Origin: Norana najaformis | Taxonomy: Eukaryota; Annelida; Clitellata; Crassiclitellata; Hormogastridae | DNA length: 64,000 bases | NCBI GenBank assembly: GCA_964023275.1 | Contig: OZ029923.1 | Span: forward strand, 4,848,229-4,912,228 | Reading direction: 5' to 3' | The notes under the pieces: model-generated | What the model was told of the DNA's origin: nothing | The model's input: only the letters and a program-made list of their open reading frames with translations | Databases searched by the model: none | Position numbers and translations under genes: made by a program | Shown: positions 55,401 through 61,143 of the stretch, in pieces | How positions within the stretch are numbered: position 1 is the first letter of the stretch | Layout: the number at the start of each line of letters is the position of its first letter

Positions 55401-55922
55401 ACTCTCATCTTTCATCTGATCTTTCTTACAGTCATGGAGCAGTTTTAAAAGCGGTCGTACGAACCGCCGTTCTGCGAGTAACTGCTGTTGCGACTGGCTG
55501 ATCAAAACATCATATATACAGAGCTGATGTCGGATAAGACGAGACTTATATTCGGGTCTCTGTTCACTGAACTCCAAAAGCTTATCTAGAACAGCTTCTG
55601 CGAAGAACAAGTCGAGTAGCTGCGCGTCGCAACCAAAATCGGAGTTATTGTTTGTCAACAGTTTCACCATTTTATCTGTGAAATGGATCAAGATTTCGCA
55701 ATCGTCGATCGAAGATGCTCTGGCAACAGGTTTATCCTGGCTGGGAAATGGTTTGTTCAAAATGGCACTTGCATCATGCCAGAACAACTCAAAAAACTTT
55801 GAATCGGAAACATCCTCGCTATTGGCGACATGTGTAACGGGACTCTGTAAGGTATGGTTATTGTGTGGTCTTGCTGTTTCGCGTGAAGTGAGCGCAGCTA
55901 TTTGGGAACGAAACCAACTCAT
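32399..55922 (-). CDS. FHIP1: FHIP1 (FAM160A) orthologue, FTS-Hook-FHIP complex subunit, complete CDS
   Basis: Joined minus-strand exons: 55922-55140, 53792-53634, 52033-51947, 42875-42699, 41415-41336, 40692-40507, 39226-39035, 37652-36823, 35981-35803, 33926-33734, 32628-32399. All ten junctions keep phase and give 1031 residues, close to human FHIP1A/B length (about 970-1040 from memory). FHIP binds FTS and Hook and links dynein to early endosomes. Residues about 30-490 form the conserved helical region (YSSLPR, LLEFCSALVQ, LLQTFLRFLLLG, LCMVTLALFKTL, LLPCTHIMVSQQ). Residues about 491-825 are Ser/Glu-rich and look disordered. Residues 830-1031 are the conserved C-terminal block (NSLYVNLQLTGLIARLACYP; YCAVVFKEFLKELAAISQEH). 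I chose the MSWFRSQ start because it aligns with the short vertebrate N-terminus; an in-frame ATG 11 codons upstream is possible. Confidence 0.95.
32629..33733 (-). other. FHIP1 intron 10-11
   Basis: Holds a short ATT run (32885-32920), a LINE/SINE-like stretch with 'GGTAAGGCATTCCACACTTT' (about 32930-33190) and a 15-bp minisatellite (33205-33290). Nothing else recognised. Confidence 0.7.
33205..33290. repeat. 15-bp minisatellite, 5 units
   Basis: Five units of GTGTCAGGTGACAAA (first with GGG for AGG). Each holds a near-palindrome TGTCA-GG-TGACA. The VSGDK and DTLSP ORFs on the two strands are artefacts. Confidence 0.95.
33734..33926 (-). CDS. FHIP1: FHIP1 exon 10
   Basis: Acceptor TTCGCAG|GTCCTG; donor CTACTG|GTAAAT. 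Reads VLNTIKCRTEELLYKMKEKE, then AYNFLLYRLNCHERRD and SRRHSLMALNSPKPTG. The minisatellite at 33960 begins only about 30 bp upstream of its acceptor. Confidence 0.93.
33960..34960. repeat. 35-bp minisatellite, 28 units, FHIP1 intron
   Basis: I count 28 occurrences of GTAACCAGTCCTC at about 35-bp steps. The unit is 'ACCAAGTAACCAGTCCTCTA' plus 'CCATGTCGTCTATAA'. Variants (GTCGTC/GTTGTC, ACCAAG/ACAAAG/ACTAAG) are scattered in blocks, and the last unit is broken by a partial copy near 34911. There are no unique spacers. Confidence 0.97.
34973..35222 (-). mobile_element. 5'-truncated LINE insertion with 12-bp TSD
   Basis: The minus frame (35219-34992) reads MKWYGHVMRREEENCIKRIM, GRQKKRWVDMIQQDLKLLRL and ends VADSSPRRD, a reverse-transcriptase C-terminus. 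ATACCCACAAAC flanks it exactly at 34961-34972 and 35223-35234. The 3' end carries a GGAAGAA tail. Same orientation as FHIP1, sitting at the end of the 35-bp array. It lacks the catalytic part. Confidence 0.92.
35290..35375 (-). mobile_element. tRNA-like SINE, FHIP1 intron 9-10
   Basis: The minus strand has TTAGTCTAGTGGCTGGCATG (A-box-like) and GGTTCGAATCC (B box) at tRNA-like spacing, with an anticodon-like loop CTATCAA, but the stems have mismatches and there is no acceptor-stem pairing. More likely a SINE head than a tRNA gene. Confidence 0.55.
35575..35775 (-). mobile_element. tRNA-derived SINE (TSINE), minus strand
   Basis: The minus strand carries TGTAGCGGTATGGTCGTTGC (A box region) and GTCGCAGGTTCGAATCTGCC (B box) followed by 'AAGCCACTGCGTAGCG' and a body ending near a GATGATGAG run at 35575. 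The internal promoter is well preserved. Overlaps FHIP1 intron sequence only. Confidence 0.7.
35803..35981 (-). CDS. FHIP1: FHIP1 exon 9 (conserved C-terminal block)
   Basis: Acceptor TCCAAAG|GCCCAT after a long T tract; donor TGCAG|GTAGGA. PFLTALLNKLEAMKQNSLYV, LTGLIARLACYPQPLLSSLL and LVFQPSIKSLMQ match vertebrate FHIP1 very closely. Confidence 0.95.
36355..36560. repeat. TATATAGCGC repeat and 12-bp ATGTATGTCTGC array
   Basis: 'AATGTAACATAACCAGGCAT' with 'TCATATAGCGCTTTTTACG' (36355-36392), then about five ATGTATGTCTGC units (36475-36530) and GTAC repeats. Inside the exon 8-9 intron (35982-36822). The rest of that intron is unremarkable. Confidence 0.75.
36823..37652 (-). CDS. FHIP1: FHIP1 exon 8
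   Basis: Acceptor TTGTTTTAG|ACGCAT; donor AATTG|GTGAGT. It is the largest linker exon, 276 residues, acidic and Ser-rich. The segment YLDYLRLARVSIEECIAACT with NWSSQYRG recalls a short conserved segment of vertebrate FHIP1 proteins upstream of the C-terminal block. Ends one base into the Gly codon of GPFLTALL. Confidence 0.92.
38533..38855. repeat. 70-bp tandem repeat, 4.6 units
   Basis: CAGTAAAAATCTGATT anchors occur at 38533, 38603, 38673, 38743 and 38813, an exact 70-bp period. The unit contains three ATATGACATTTTT-type subrepeats. Lies in the exon 7-8 intron (37653-39034), the rest of which shows nothing recognised. Confidence 0.95.
39035..39226 (-). CDS. FHIP1: FHIP1 exon 7
   Basis: Acceptor GTGACAG|TCCGCC; donor GTACAG|GTAATG. 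Reads PPPSPVSSPSAFQRSRMWFS then an Ala/Lys/Glu-rich run with repeated EAKGPADAKGFDEAKG. No family homology is recognised in this linker; exon status rests on splice sites and matching phase on both sides. Confidence 0.85.
39370..39450. repeat. 20-bp minisatellite, 4 units
   Basis: Units of TGTTGAAATAGAAGCAAATC, progressively diverged at both ends, in the exon 6-7 intron. Confidence 0.9.
40020..40264 (+). mobile_element. Degraded LINE 3' end, antisense to FHIP1, with (ATG)n tail
   Basis: The plus strand reads LFGHISRCEGDQDHARTLRA MISGP then frameshifts, then HTAWRRAQKRDGWMQVLE and TATLGQ in another frame, a known LINE ending type (GH..RC, AWRRAQ.R..W). It runs directly into an ATG/GTG array (40268-40355), probably its expanded 3' tail. 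Confidence 0.75.
40268..40355 (+). repeat. ATG/GTG trinucleotide array
   Basis: (ATG)8 then (GTG)6 then (ATG)13-type run following the LINE end. Confidence 0.95.
40507..40692 (-). CDS. FHIP1: FHIP1 exon 6
   Basis: Acceptor GGAGTAG|ATACCT; donor AACCG|GTAAAC. Reads YLLPCTHIMVSQQRSVTAVD then VYCKTAEKLISLIPPS. The vertebrate equivalent is YLVPCNHVMLSQ with KFLSLIP. The end (TYAPTEDLNPGTQWTNR) enters the disordered region. Confidence 0.94.
40693..41335 (-). other. FHIP1 intron 5-6
   Basis: Contains a TAAGTAAGTAAG repeat (40808-40870), a 'TTTATATAGCTCC' repeat (41050-41120) and, at 41190-41260, a LINE-like segment ('AGGCAGCTTATTCCAGAAAT'). No exon. Confidence 0.6.
41336..41415 (-). CDS. FHIP1: FHIP1 exon 5
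   Basis: Acceptor TTACCAG|CTGTGC; donor TTCAA|GTAACT; 80 bp. Reads LCMVTLALFKTLVDLNCEDV then MFQLVF, matching vertebrate LCMVSLSLFRTLLNLSCEDV. Ends with two bases (AA) completed by exon 6 to Lys. Confidence 0.94.
41534..41668 (+). mobile_element. LINE reverse-transcriptase C-terminal end, antisense to FHIP1
   Basis: The plus strand reads FSVAAHKFWNSLPVPVHSAR, SLMSFHCQLDTYFFQLAYLP then stop. The 'FSVAA.K.WNSLP....S...F...L.TY.F' pattern is the standard C-terminus of CR1/L2-type reverse transcriptases. Confidence 0.8.
41683..41897. repeat. 23-bp minisatellite, about 9 units, with ATGAATATTCAT palindrome
   Basis: Units of TGACATATGAATATTCATGA plus 'TAC'. Each contains the palindrome ATGAATATTCAT with few changes. 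Directly follows the LINE end at 41668. Confidence 0.92.
42366..42515 (-). mobile_element. Family C LINE 3' fragment, copy after FHIP1 exon 4
   Basis: The minus strand reads LRLELLSLPLSVFRRRLKTV LFNS-type sequence and a 3' end 'CTCTAAGAGGCGCTTTATAA' then 'ATCTCAAATTAC'. Near-identical copies at 51610 and 53450. 5' truncated at 'TTGCGACTTGAGC'. Confidence 0.8.
42513..42602 (-). repeat. Decayed partial duplicate of FHIP1 exon 4 3' end and donor
   Basis: 'CCTGAAGAACAGCAAG', 'TTCTCTGTTTTGTGG', 'GGAAAGACACTCATCCTAG' and 'GGAGCTG' repeat the order of 42631-42713, which spans the real donor. The duplicate's donor would be GATGAGT, with the GT lost. Confidence 0.8.
42699..42875 (-). CDS. FHIP1: FHIP1 exon 4
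   Basis: Acceptor TTGAAG|GTTCAG; donor CTAGG|GTGAGT; 59 codons. AYMDLFLRKIAEPRLLQTFL and LEALVQRINSSNSR match the vertebrate AYLELFLRSISEPALLRTFL block. A decayed copy of its 3' end and donor lies at 42513-42602. Confidence 0.95.
42980..43060. repeat. (CAGT)n microsatellite
   Basis: About 18 CAGT units passing into CAGC/CAGCC. The Ser/Gln/Val ORFs are artefacts. Confidence 0.97.
43372..43455. repeat. (GA)n then (CAGA)n then (CA)n compound microsatellite
   Basis: GA units to about 43408, then CAGA units to about 43449, then CA-rich sequence. Confidence 0.97.
44870..44970 (+). mobile_element. TAAA-tailed SINE 3' end
   Basis: 'TTCAGAGTCAGATTTGCTGA', 'GCGCACACATAAGTGC' and 'TTTAAATAAATAAAC' match the 3290 and 7600 copies. 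Confidence 0.5.
46645..47000 (-). mobile_element. Family A LINE 3' end interrupted by a family B insertion
   Basis: The left part (46649-46741: 'GAGATTTCCACAGCACCC', 'CAGTCAAAACAAAATCAATA') and the right part (46924-46990: 'GTTCAGTTCCAGGTTAAGAC', 'GACAGGTAGACAGAAAGACG') are the two halves of the end seen uninterrupted at 10780. The gap is filled by an inverted family B copy. Confidence 0.75.
46742..46923 (-). repeat. Family B interspersed repeat, inverted, nested copy
   Basis: Inverted family B blocks ('GTACATGTTTTTCTGTAGCG', 'GGTGAGATCC', 'GGGTGCCACGCCATTT', 'TGCTAGCCCGAGATTCAAAT'). AATAAG at 46736-46741 and 46924-46929 could be its target-site duplication. Confidence 0.75.
47930..48035 (-). 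mobile_element. Family A LINE 3' end, short diverged copy
   Basis: 'GTAACCGTAATCGTAAACTT', 'TATTTCTACAGCGCTACTTA', 'GCACCAGCTTATTCATGAG' follow family A order. Confidence 0.6.
48695..48840 (-). mobile_element. tRNA-like SINE, minus strand
   Basis: The minus strand has GGCACAGTGGTCTGTCAGTA (A-box-like) and GCGGTTGTGGGTTCGACTCC (B box), then 'ATGTAACGACCCTGGGAAAG'. Similar in layout to 35575-35775. Confidence 0.6.
49625..49760 (+). mobile_element. LINE reverse-transcriptase C-terminal end
   Basis: The plus strand reads PSFKKRLKTHYFSLAFKHLD I then stop, a typical S.FK.RLKT..F..AF ending, followed by 'CGATTCGCATTTCAGTGTGA' and an AAT tail near 49780. Confidence 0.7.
49800..49970 (+). repeat. 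Family B interspersed repeat, copy 5
   Basis: 'CTTTGAATCTTGGGTTAGCA', 'AAATGGCGTGGCGCCC', 'GAAGGATCCCACCCG' and 'GAACAGGGTCGAGGCCATAC' in family order. Confidence 0.85.
50572..50775 (+). mobile_element. tRNA-derived SINE, best-preserved copy (family D)
   Basis: The tRNA-like head has GGTAGCCAAATGGATAGAGC (A box) and ATGGGTTCAAGCCTCC (B box) with correct spacing, then a body 'ACTGTGTAGGGACCTTGAGC', 'TGCCTCAGATTCAGATTTAC' and a tail of AATAAATGC with ATG repeats. Body pieces recur at 27430, 54985 and 62645. Confidence 0.8.
50930..51450 (-). mobile_element. LINE 3' region, diverged
   Basis: The minus frame (51437-51243) contains SGILYLLAYVPPSMGASLPL and FHKRLETVLFPSSGMGRKCL, matching the '...LP....F...L.T.LF' ending. 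Its 3' end abuts 'GTAATCGTAAATTTGTAAAG' (51198), and a separate 'CTGAAGAGGCGCTATACAAA' repeat lies at 51060. Confidence 0.55.
51610..51900 (-). mobile_element. Family C LINE 3' fragment, longest copy, after FHIP1 exon 3
   Basis: The minus frame reads RSFAYVGPTCLNRLPQELRL and LPLSVFCRRLKTVLFNSEF, a reverse-transcriptase C-terminus. Its upstream part STLRSVTQDLLFVPGMRT also fits. The 3' end equals the copies at 42366 and 53450. Confidence 0.85.
51947..52033 (-). CDS. FHIP1: FHIP1 exon 3
   Basis: Short exon: acceptor GTTTAG|GTGTCG, donor CACCAG|GTAGCA, 29 codons. Reads VSHPVIQDQLLKFVYSGFLV then VIGPTLHQ, matching the vertebrate VAHPLVQKQLVDYI..GFLVPVMGPALH segment. No Met-initiated ORF covers it, so it is easily missed. 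Confidence 0.95.
52034..53633 (-). other. FHIP1 intron 2-3
   Basis: Contains TTCA runs (52288-52350), two 'GCATTTATATAATGCTTCTT' type repeats (52350, 52449), a TAAGTAAGTAA repeat (53137) and the family C copy (53450-53600). Otherwise nothing recognised. Confidence 0.7.
53450..53600 (-). mobile_element. Family C LINE 3' fragment, copy after FHIP1 exon 2
   Basis: About 150 bp, nearly identical to 42366-42515 and truncated at the same 5' point. Begins about 34 bp after the exon 2 donor. Confidence 0.8.
53634..53792 (-). CDS. FHIP1: FHIP1 exon 2
   Basis: Acceptor CTGCTAG|GTGTTT; donor TTCAG|GTTGAT; phase 0-0; 53 residues. VFVVSLSGLYSSLPR joins DFCQ with no gap relative to human FHIP1B, and LNLLEFCSALVQ ends the exon. 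The longer ORF on either side is intronic. Confidence 0.95.
53795..54250. repeat. 22-bp minisatellite, about 20 units, FHIP1 intron 1
   Basis: Units of ATAAACAAACATCTAGCAGA plus 'AT', mixed with CCCAAAAG and CCCAGAAG variants in higher-order blocks. Begins 3 bp from the exon 2 acceptor: the acceptor's CTAG is itself part of a unit. The Phe/Leu/Val ORF on the minus strand is an artefact. Confidence 0.95.
54345..54480. repeat. 43-bp tandem repeat, 3 units
   Basis: Three copies of 'ATCTGCTAATTCATTGTTTT' with 'TTATTACAGTGCATATAAC'. Confidence 0.92.
54985..55085 (+). mobile_element. Family D SINE 3' part
   Basis: 'TGACCCCGGACAAGCTGTTC', 'TGTGCCTCAGATTCAGATTT' and 'AAGTGCAATAAATATAAAT' match the body and tail of the 50572 SINE. 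The head is missing. Confidence 0.65.
55140..55922 (-). CDS. FHIP1: FHIP1 exon 1 (coding start)
   Basis: Encodes 261 residues from MSWFRSQIAAL to EKTDFCQ; donor TGTCAG|GTATTT. Includes FWHDASAILN, LLDLFFAEAVLDKLLEF and QQARDDLLLLLSLSCTHD, the last matching the vertebrate 'QQARDALLLLMALS' block. The longer ORF past the donor (VFNNKSQQLW) is intron. Confidence 0.95.
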
Positions 55923-57000
55923 AATTTGGGTAACAATCCTAAATGAAGACAGCAATTAACCGAAAGGGTTATATAACGAAACAGACATCAGATGAAAGAA
56001 AGCGGTATCATCACAAGTCTAAAAAAACAAAACTTCACAATTTTACACCACAGTTTTACCAAGCATTAATTATCTTAATTGTGATAAAAAGTCTCAATCT
56101 CTTAAGAAGCTAATAACATATGATAGAAAGAAATATCAGTCACTTTATCTCATATAACAAATAAAGTGACGTGGTAACAATTTAAAAGTTGTAATTTGAT
56201 CAAATTTGCCTGAATGCGTAAAGCTGTCTGCAGATGACACGTTTGATGACGCCATGCTTAATGTTATAAATTAACCGGTTTGTAATCCGTCAGCATTTGT
56301 GGCGTCTCAGTTTAGATCCACAACGCAGGTTTTTTTCAACATGCAATTACAAGAGCTCTCTGGCTTATTTACCATTACGCATTTGCTAAATAAAGCCTTT
56401 GGCCCGTCTGCACTCTGAAGCAGCCAATGGGCGTTACGTTTGTCCATCATACCTCTGAACATCATAATTCCTGCAAATCTAGGCATCAAACAAAAGCAAC
56501 AGAATGGCAAGCACTTATAATTATTTACCGCATGAGAAGCTGCGCCGATCCTTTAATATTTTAACAGAAAAATCGCAAAATATCATCTTCGAACAAAATC
56601 CTCGATGCTGTTTACTTCGCATTCGTCGATGGTTGCGGTCACGTGTCCAAGACGCGATTTTTAAAAGGCTGGTTCCCTGCAGTGCACGTTATAAGCAATA
56701 ACGAAGAATGCCTTTCATTTTATCGGTTAACACTTTTTATTTAAAACTTTCTAACTCGCCGAAGTTTGAACCTCTTCGCATCTCTACAGACGTCACTTAA
56801 GTGATTTACTATCTCACATAATCCTAAATGTTAAAGTAAATACACAGTTTTATTCAACGACCGTGTGGCATGGACTCTCCTCATTTTGTAATGAATCGAT
56901 CAGATAAGATCCTTGCCTAAAATCCTTATGATTTTAATTCGCGGGTTATGCTTATGTTTGTCAGTTGCGCGGGGAAAATTTATGGACAGAAATCCAAACG

Positions 57001-57115
57001 CAAACGAACACGTTTTTCTACAGCGACCGCATGACCTGGACGCTGCTAATTTTTCAACGAATTGATTGCGCGTGATTCTTTACCACCGCAGCCTGTTTGA
57101 ATGGAAACGAGTAGC
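57001..57115 (-). repeat. Family B interspersed repeat, inverted diverged copy
   Basis: 'AACACGTTTTTCTACAGCGA', 'CGCTGCTAATTTTTCAACGA' and 'GCAGCCTGTTTGAATGG' are inverted family B blocks. Confidence 0.65.
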
Positions 57116-57822
57116 GACATTGCAGGCCTATAGCACACAACAGAGGGAAGTTGCCCTCCCTCCTCTATCAAGAACTCATGCAGTGCGAGATTTAAGTGAT
57201 CCCTAAAGACTGTTTACTCATGCCCGCAGGCTAACATTACTTTGTCCCTCCGCTAACTAAATCGCCTAAATTTTGACCAGACCGTACTGCCTTCAAATTT
57301 TTTGACTGTATACACCGTGATATTTTCATTAACTGTAAGTAAAATTACAACTGAAATACTGATTTCCGTTAAGTTTAACTGTAGCGCCAACTGAAATTAT
57401 TTTACAAGTGAAGACTGAAATAGAACGAAAATCAAATATATAGAACGAAAATCAGGCACACAGAACAAAAATTAGTTTCCATAAAATTAATTTTTAAACA
57501 ATTTGAAAATTTGCTAGTTTTGCGGCGCAGTTGTTTACGTTGAACAGCGCACATGTACTTTCAGACTCTATACTTTAGTATCTTTGGCTTAGCTCGTACA
57601 CTTCTTCCGGGTACTGTTTGTTATGGTCATTATCGGAGAAGGCTCTGGTTATTGTCAATTGGATTTCGCCTTGTAAGTTTATAATATTCAACGTCGGGAC
57701 GAGTGTAGTTATAGAAAAATCACATTGAAAAGCACATCTGTGCGATCACGAGTACTTTGTCTAGTTTGCTAGCTGGGCGGCAGAAACAAAGCCCCGCTTG
57801 GGATTATTTTAAATACTGCAAA

Positions 57823-58292
57823 GGGGTCGTCCATAAAGGACGTCCGCAAAGAGGGAGAGGGGGTCATGCAAATGCGGACAAGGGGGAGGAAGGGTTATGG
57901 CCTATGCGGACGTCCGCATAAATTTGGTACATACACATAGCTTTTAGTACAACCTGTGCTTTAAACACCTTCAGTCAAATGGCAGACTCTCTGTACTGCA
58001 CTGGCTCATCAATAGTACTGTTCCGTAGCAGACAGCTAAAAACATTTCAAGTTTTCAACCTATCCTTAGTCGCATCTATTTAAATCTGCCATGTATGGTG
58101 CCATTGTGAGGTTCTTTTAAATAAGACAGAATGAGTAGTTTATTAATGACGTTTTTCACGATGCTGGTCTTCATTGTTTATGGGCTTTGGAGTGCGGACG
58201 TCTGCAAAGGGGGGAGAGTAAGGCCAAATGCGGACAAGGGGGAGGGGTCCAAAGTAGGTCATTTTTTGCGGACGTCCTTTATGGACGACCCC
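57823..58292. mobile_element. MITE with perfect 28-bp terminal inverted repeats
   Basis: 57823-57850 (GGGGTCGTCCATAAAGGACG then TCCGCAAA) is the exact reverse complement of 58265-58292. AAA on each side could be a 3-bp target-site duplication. Subterminal 'AAATGCGGACAAGGGGGAGG' occurs near both ends, in the same orientation. An 18-bp perfect palindrome (TATGCGGACGTCCGCATA) is at 57903-57920. It is 470 bp long with no transposase, so non-autonomous. Superfamily not assigned (PIF/Harbinger would fit a 3-bp duplication). Confidence 0.88.
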
Positions 58293-58362
58293 AAAGTAAC
58301 AGACAAATCTGTTCACAAAGTTTTGGACTCTAAAAGGACTGCGGAACTGCGCTTTCGGGTAA

Positions 58363-58440
58363 AAATTCGAGCAAATTGATTTCGTATCTGCAGCGACTAT
58401 ATAAAGAAGCTTATGCTGAATACCAAGAAAAACATTCCGA
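58363..58440. repeat. 78-bp segment shared with 61166-61240
   Basis: 'AAATTCGAGCA', 'TTGATTTCG', 'GAAGAAGCTTA'-type and 'GAATACCAAGAA' match the second copy in order. Most differences are transitions. In one frame both read [17 protein letters not shown]-like sequence; origin unknown. Confidence 0.7.
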
Positions 58441-60747
58441 AAAGGACAAGGCAAAAACGGGGCTGAAACGAAAATTTCATGTGACCAATTCTGACTCAGC
58501 GGCTCCTCACACGGAGAAAAAACAACCAGTGTTTGAACTTGGTTTAAGTAGACACTAGCTGTATAATCACTGAAGTATGACTGAAATTATTTTCAAACAA
58601 GAACTGAAATGAGAACTAAAATTATTTAAAAACTGTAATCAGAATTATAACTTAAATTTGTAAGAACTGTAATTGAAATTAGAACTGAAACTGAGGACAT
58701 CTGAACCGAAATACAAGTAAAATGAAAATTATTTCCTGAAGTAAAATATCACTGTGTATACAAATGCACCTCAACTGAACCAGAAATGTAATGTAGGTAT
58801 GTATATATCCAAAAATATACGCAGGGCCTTTAAGTGTTTCGACTATTGATGTTGTTCTCAGTCTCTTCAGGACGGACTGACTGTACACCCCAAGTACCTC
58901 TCACAAGGACTACAACATGGTTATGAAACAGTTCGAAAAAGGTGCAACTTAAGTTCAACTGAAAGTGAAACATTCCATGTAAACAAGTTAATGAAAGAAT
59001 TCCCAAACAGTTCCAATGTAAATACAGTTATACATGAATCGCAACTCTGGTTACAGTTGACTTGACGCTGCTATTAACACGTAGAGTTTTCATCAAAAAC
59101 GTGCAGTGTGGTCCTAGAATGCTTGAATACAACTAAACTTTAAAAACCTCCACCGGTCTTAGCAAAAATATAACAACATTACAGTGCATTTTACTTGAGT
59201 AATTAAATTCCAAATCAATCATAAGTCTTATCATCCCTTACGATTCTAGAGGAACCTTTTGTTAAAAGAGATCCAAAAAATACTTCCACTTAATAAATTT
59301 TGAAGTTTGTGAAACAGAAGAATCTATTATCAGCATAATTTAAAAATTAGAAATTTAGAATTGTTTGTAATTGTCAGAATATTGTTAAATATTCTTCAGG
59401 TCAGTTCATCACCATCGCTAGAAACATTCCAATTTGTTGCACATTTAAGCATATTAATTACCGTGGGAGAAATAATTTATTTATGGTGAGAGAAATTGTC
59501 TTAAACAGTGGAAACCTAAAATTAATTTCTGCTAACAATTAAGGTAACACGTAAAAAATTAAATTACGTGCTTGTAAAATTGATCAGTTTGAGCCGATTC
59601 GATGCACTTTAAGAATCAGGAAAAGTATGGCAAAGCAAAAGATGCTCGTACAAAAATCATTCAAACCCGACACAATATGTGGACAATTAATAAATTTATC
59701 TGGACAATTGTTCAAAAGTTTTGCAAACATTGTGAAAACTCTGCCAAGAGCAACAATTGTGTCAGAAGAATTTTTCAATAACATCAGAACTGATGAGATC
59801 TTAGGATTTCCAGGTTTTTTGCTTCAGGCAATTTGTTTTAACTGACGAATTCAACAGTCAGAAAAGCATGTTAACACTTTGCTTACATCTATTTGCTACG
59901 CTACACCAGACCCATTCAAAGCTTCGATACATTTGCTTAAAACAAATCTGTACTTACCGCATACAATGCAGAGAATAATAATAACTGTCGTAGTTGTTAC
60001 TGTTAGTCACTGCTGCTAGTTTTATTGCTGACAAACGGCTATACGAATTGTACATTTTAATAATAAAAAACATTACCATTGCACTCTGTCCACGAAAAAT
60101 TGCAAAGACCACAGCAGCATCAACAATACATGTCTGCACAATGCACAGCAATCCAATTATTTAAAAGAAGAGCAGTTCCATTATTTAATTGTATTTTACT
60201 AATATAAAAAATCATTCATATTATCAGCAGAAAACTGCACATCAGCAGTACAACGAAGGAGAAAGCCTCCTCCCTTTGAGGCAAACCCCAAGAGCCTGTT
60301 ATGGACAAGAAGTGTTGGCTACTTTGTTATCTAATCCTCAGGGTTGGTGAACATTTCTATGTCACCATAGGATCCTTCAACAGAACCACGACAGCCAGAT
60401 ATACTTGAATCCAACTAGGCTTAATGCTGATTTCTTACTGACTTATCATCATTACTATCATGAAATGTAGTTCAAAAGCCACAATTTCAATCACGAACTT
60501 AACACAAATGTCAAATCCTTCTCTAAATGAATATTCTAAAGATTAAGTTTCTTACACATAATGCATCAGTCAATCGTGCGGCATGCTTGAAGCAAAGTGA
60601 TTTCAAGAGTAAGCTACGTAACGAAAAGATGGCAGTTAGTGACAGCAAGTATTCATTATAACTGTGCAGAGGATTTTGCAATAAAAACATGGTGAGCTAA
60701 TTCTGAAGTGACAGTACCTACATATCTGCAATTTTACTGGAATCATA

Positions 60748-60753
60748 TTTATT
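60748..60753 (-). other. Candidate poly(A) signal for DBNL
   Basis: AATAAA on the minus strand, in GAATGAATAAATATG context, about 250 nt past the DBNL stop. Confidence 0.5.
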
Positions 60754-61002
60754 CATTTCAAACAGAAAAAAGCATAAGAAATATATTAAAATAAATCCAT
60801 GGCGCTATCCGCAACACTTACAACTACACAGACACTCTTATAATCACTCGGACGAATAAATCTGAGGCCAATTATAAGAAATTTGAAAATTCAATTCCTC
60901 GTCCAGACAGAAGCTATGCAGAACCACATATGCACAGCTGTTATTGCCCTGCGTAATGGAAACAGCGATGTTTTGGGGTAAAAGGTCTGTGAAAATTTGT
61001 CA

Positions 61003-61143
61003 TCAGTCGATAACTTCCACATAATTTGAAGGGAACATTCCACGCTTCCCATCTGGCCCGTCACCAAGCCACCATCCATCGTCGATCATCTCGATGTTCA
61101 TGATGATGTCATCAGGGTCAAAGGTTATCTCGTTTTCCTCCGC
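61003..61143 (-). CDS. DBNL: DBNL last exon: SH3 domain and stop
   Basis: Acceptor TTTTCTAG|CGGAGG; stop TGA at 61005-61003. Contains the rest of the SH3 domain with GWW and SNYVEV. Confidence 0.95.
   Translation of the reverse strand, partial: AEENEITFDPDDIIMNIEMIDDGWWLGDGPDGKRGMFPSNYVEVID

Larger units (their letters stand above)
55923..61002. other. Intergenic region between FHIP1 start and DBNL end
   Basis: No convincing gene. Presumed FHIP1 5' UTR and promoter next to 55923 (no TATA box or other element recognised). A family B remnant (57001-57115), a 24-bp repeat (57420-57470), the MITE (57823-58292), a segment shared with 61166 (58363-58440) and the presumed DBNL 3' UTR (60748-61002) are the identifiable items. 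The short plus ORF at 56504-56701 and minus ORFs at 59584 and 60151 have no recognisable content. Confidence 0.65.

Noticed and set aside
56504-56701. Plus-strand 65-residue ORF with a possible gene start
   Set aside because: No homology, splice signals or codon pattern to support it.
58131-58379. Plus-strand 82-residue ORF with a hydrophobic N-terminus
   Set aside because: It lies across the right half of the MITE and its TIR; coding content is incidental.
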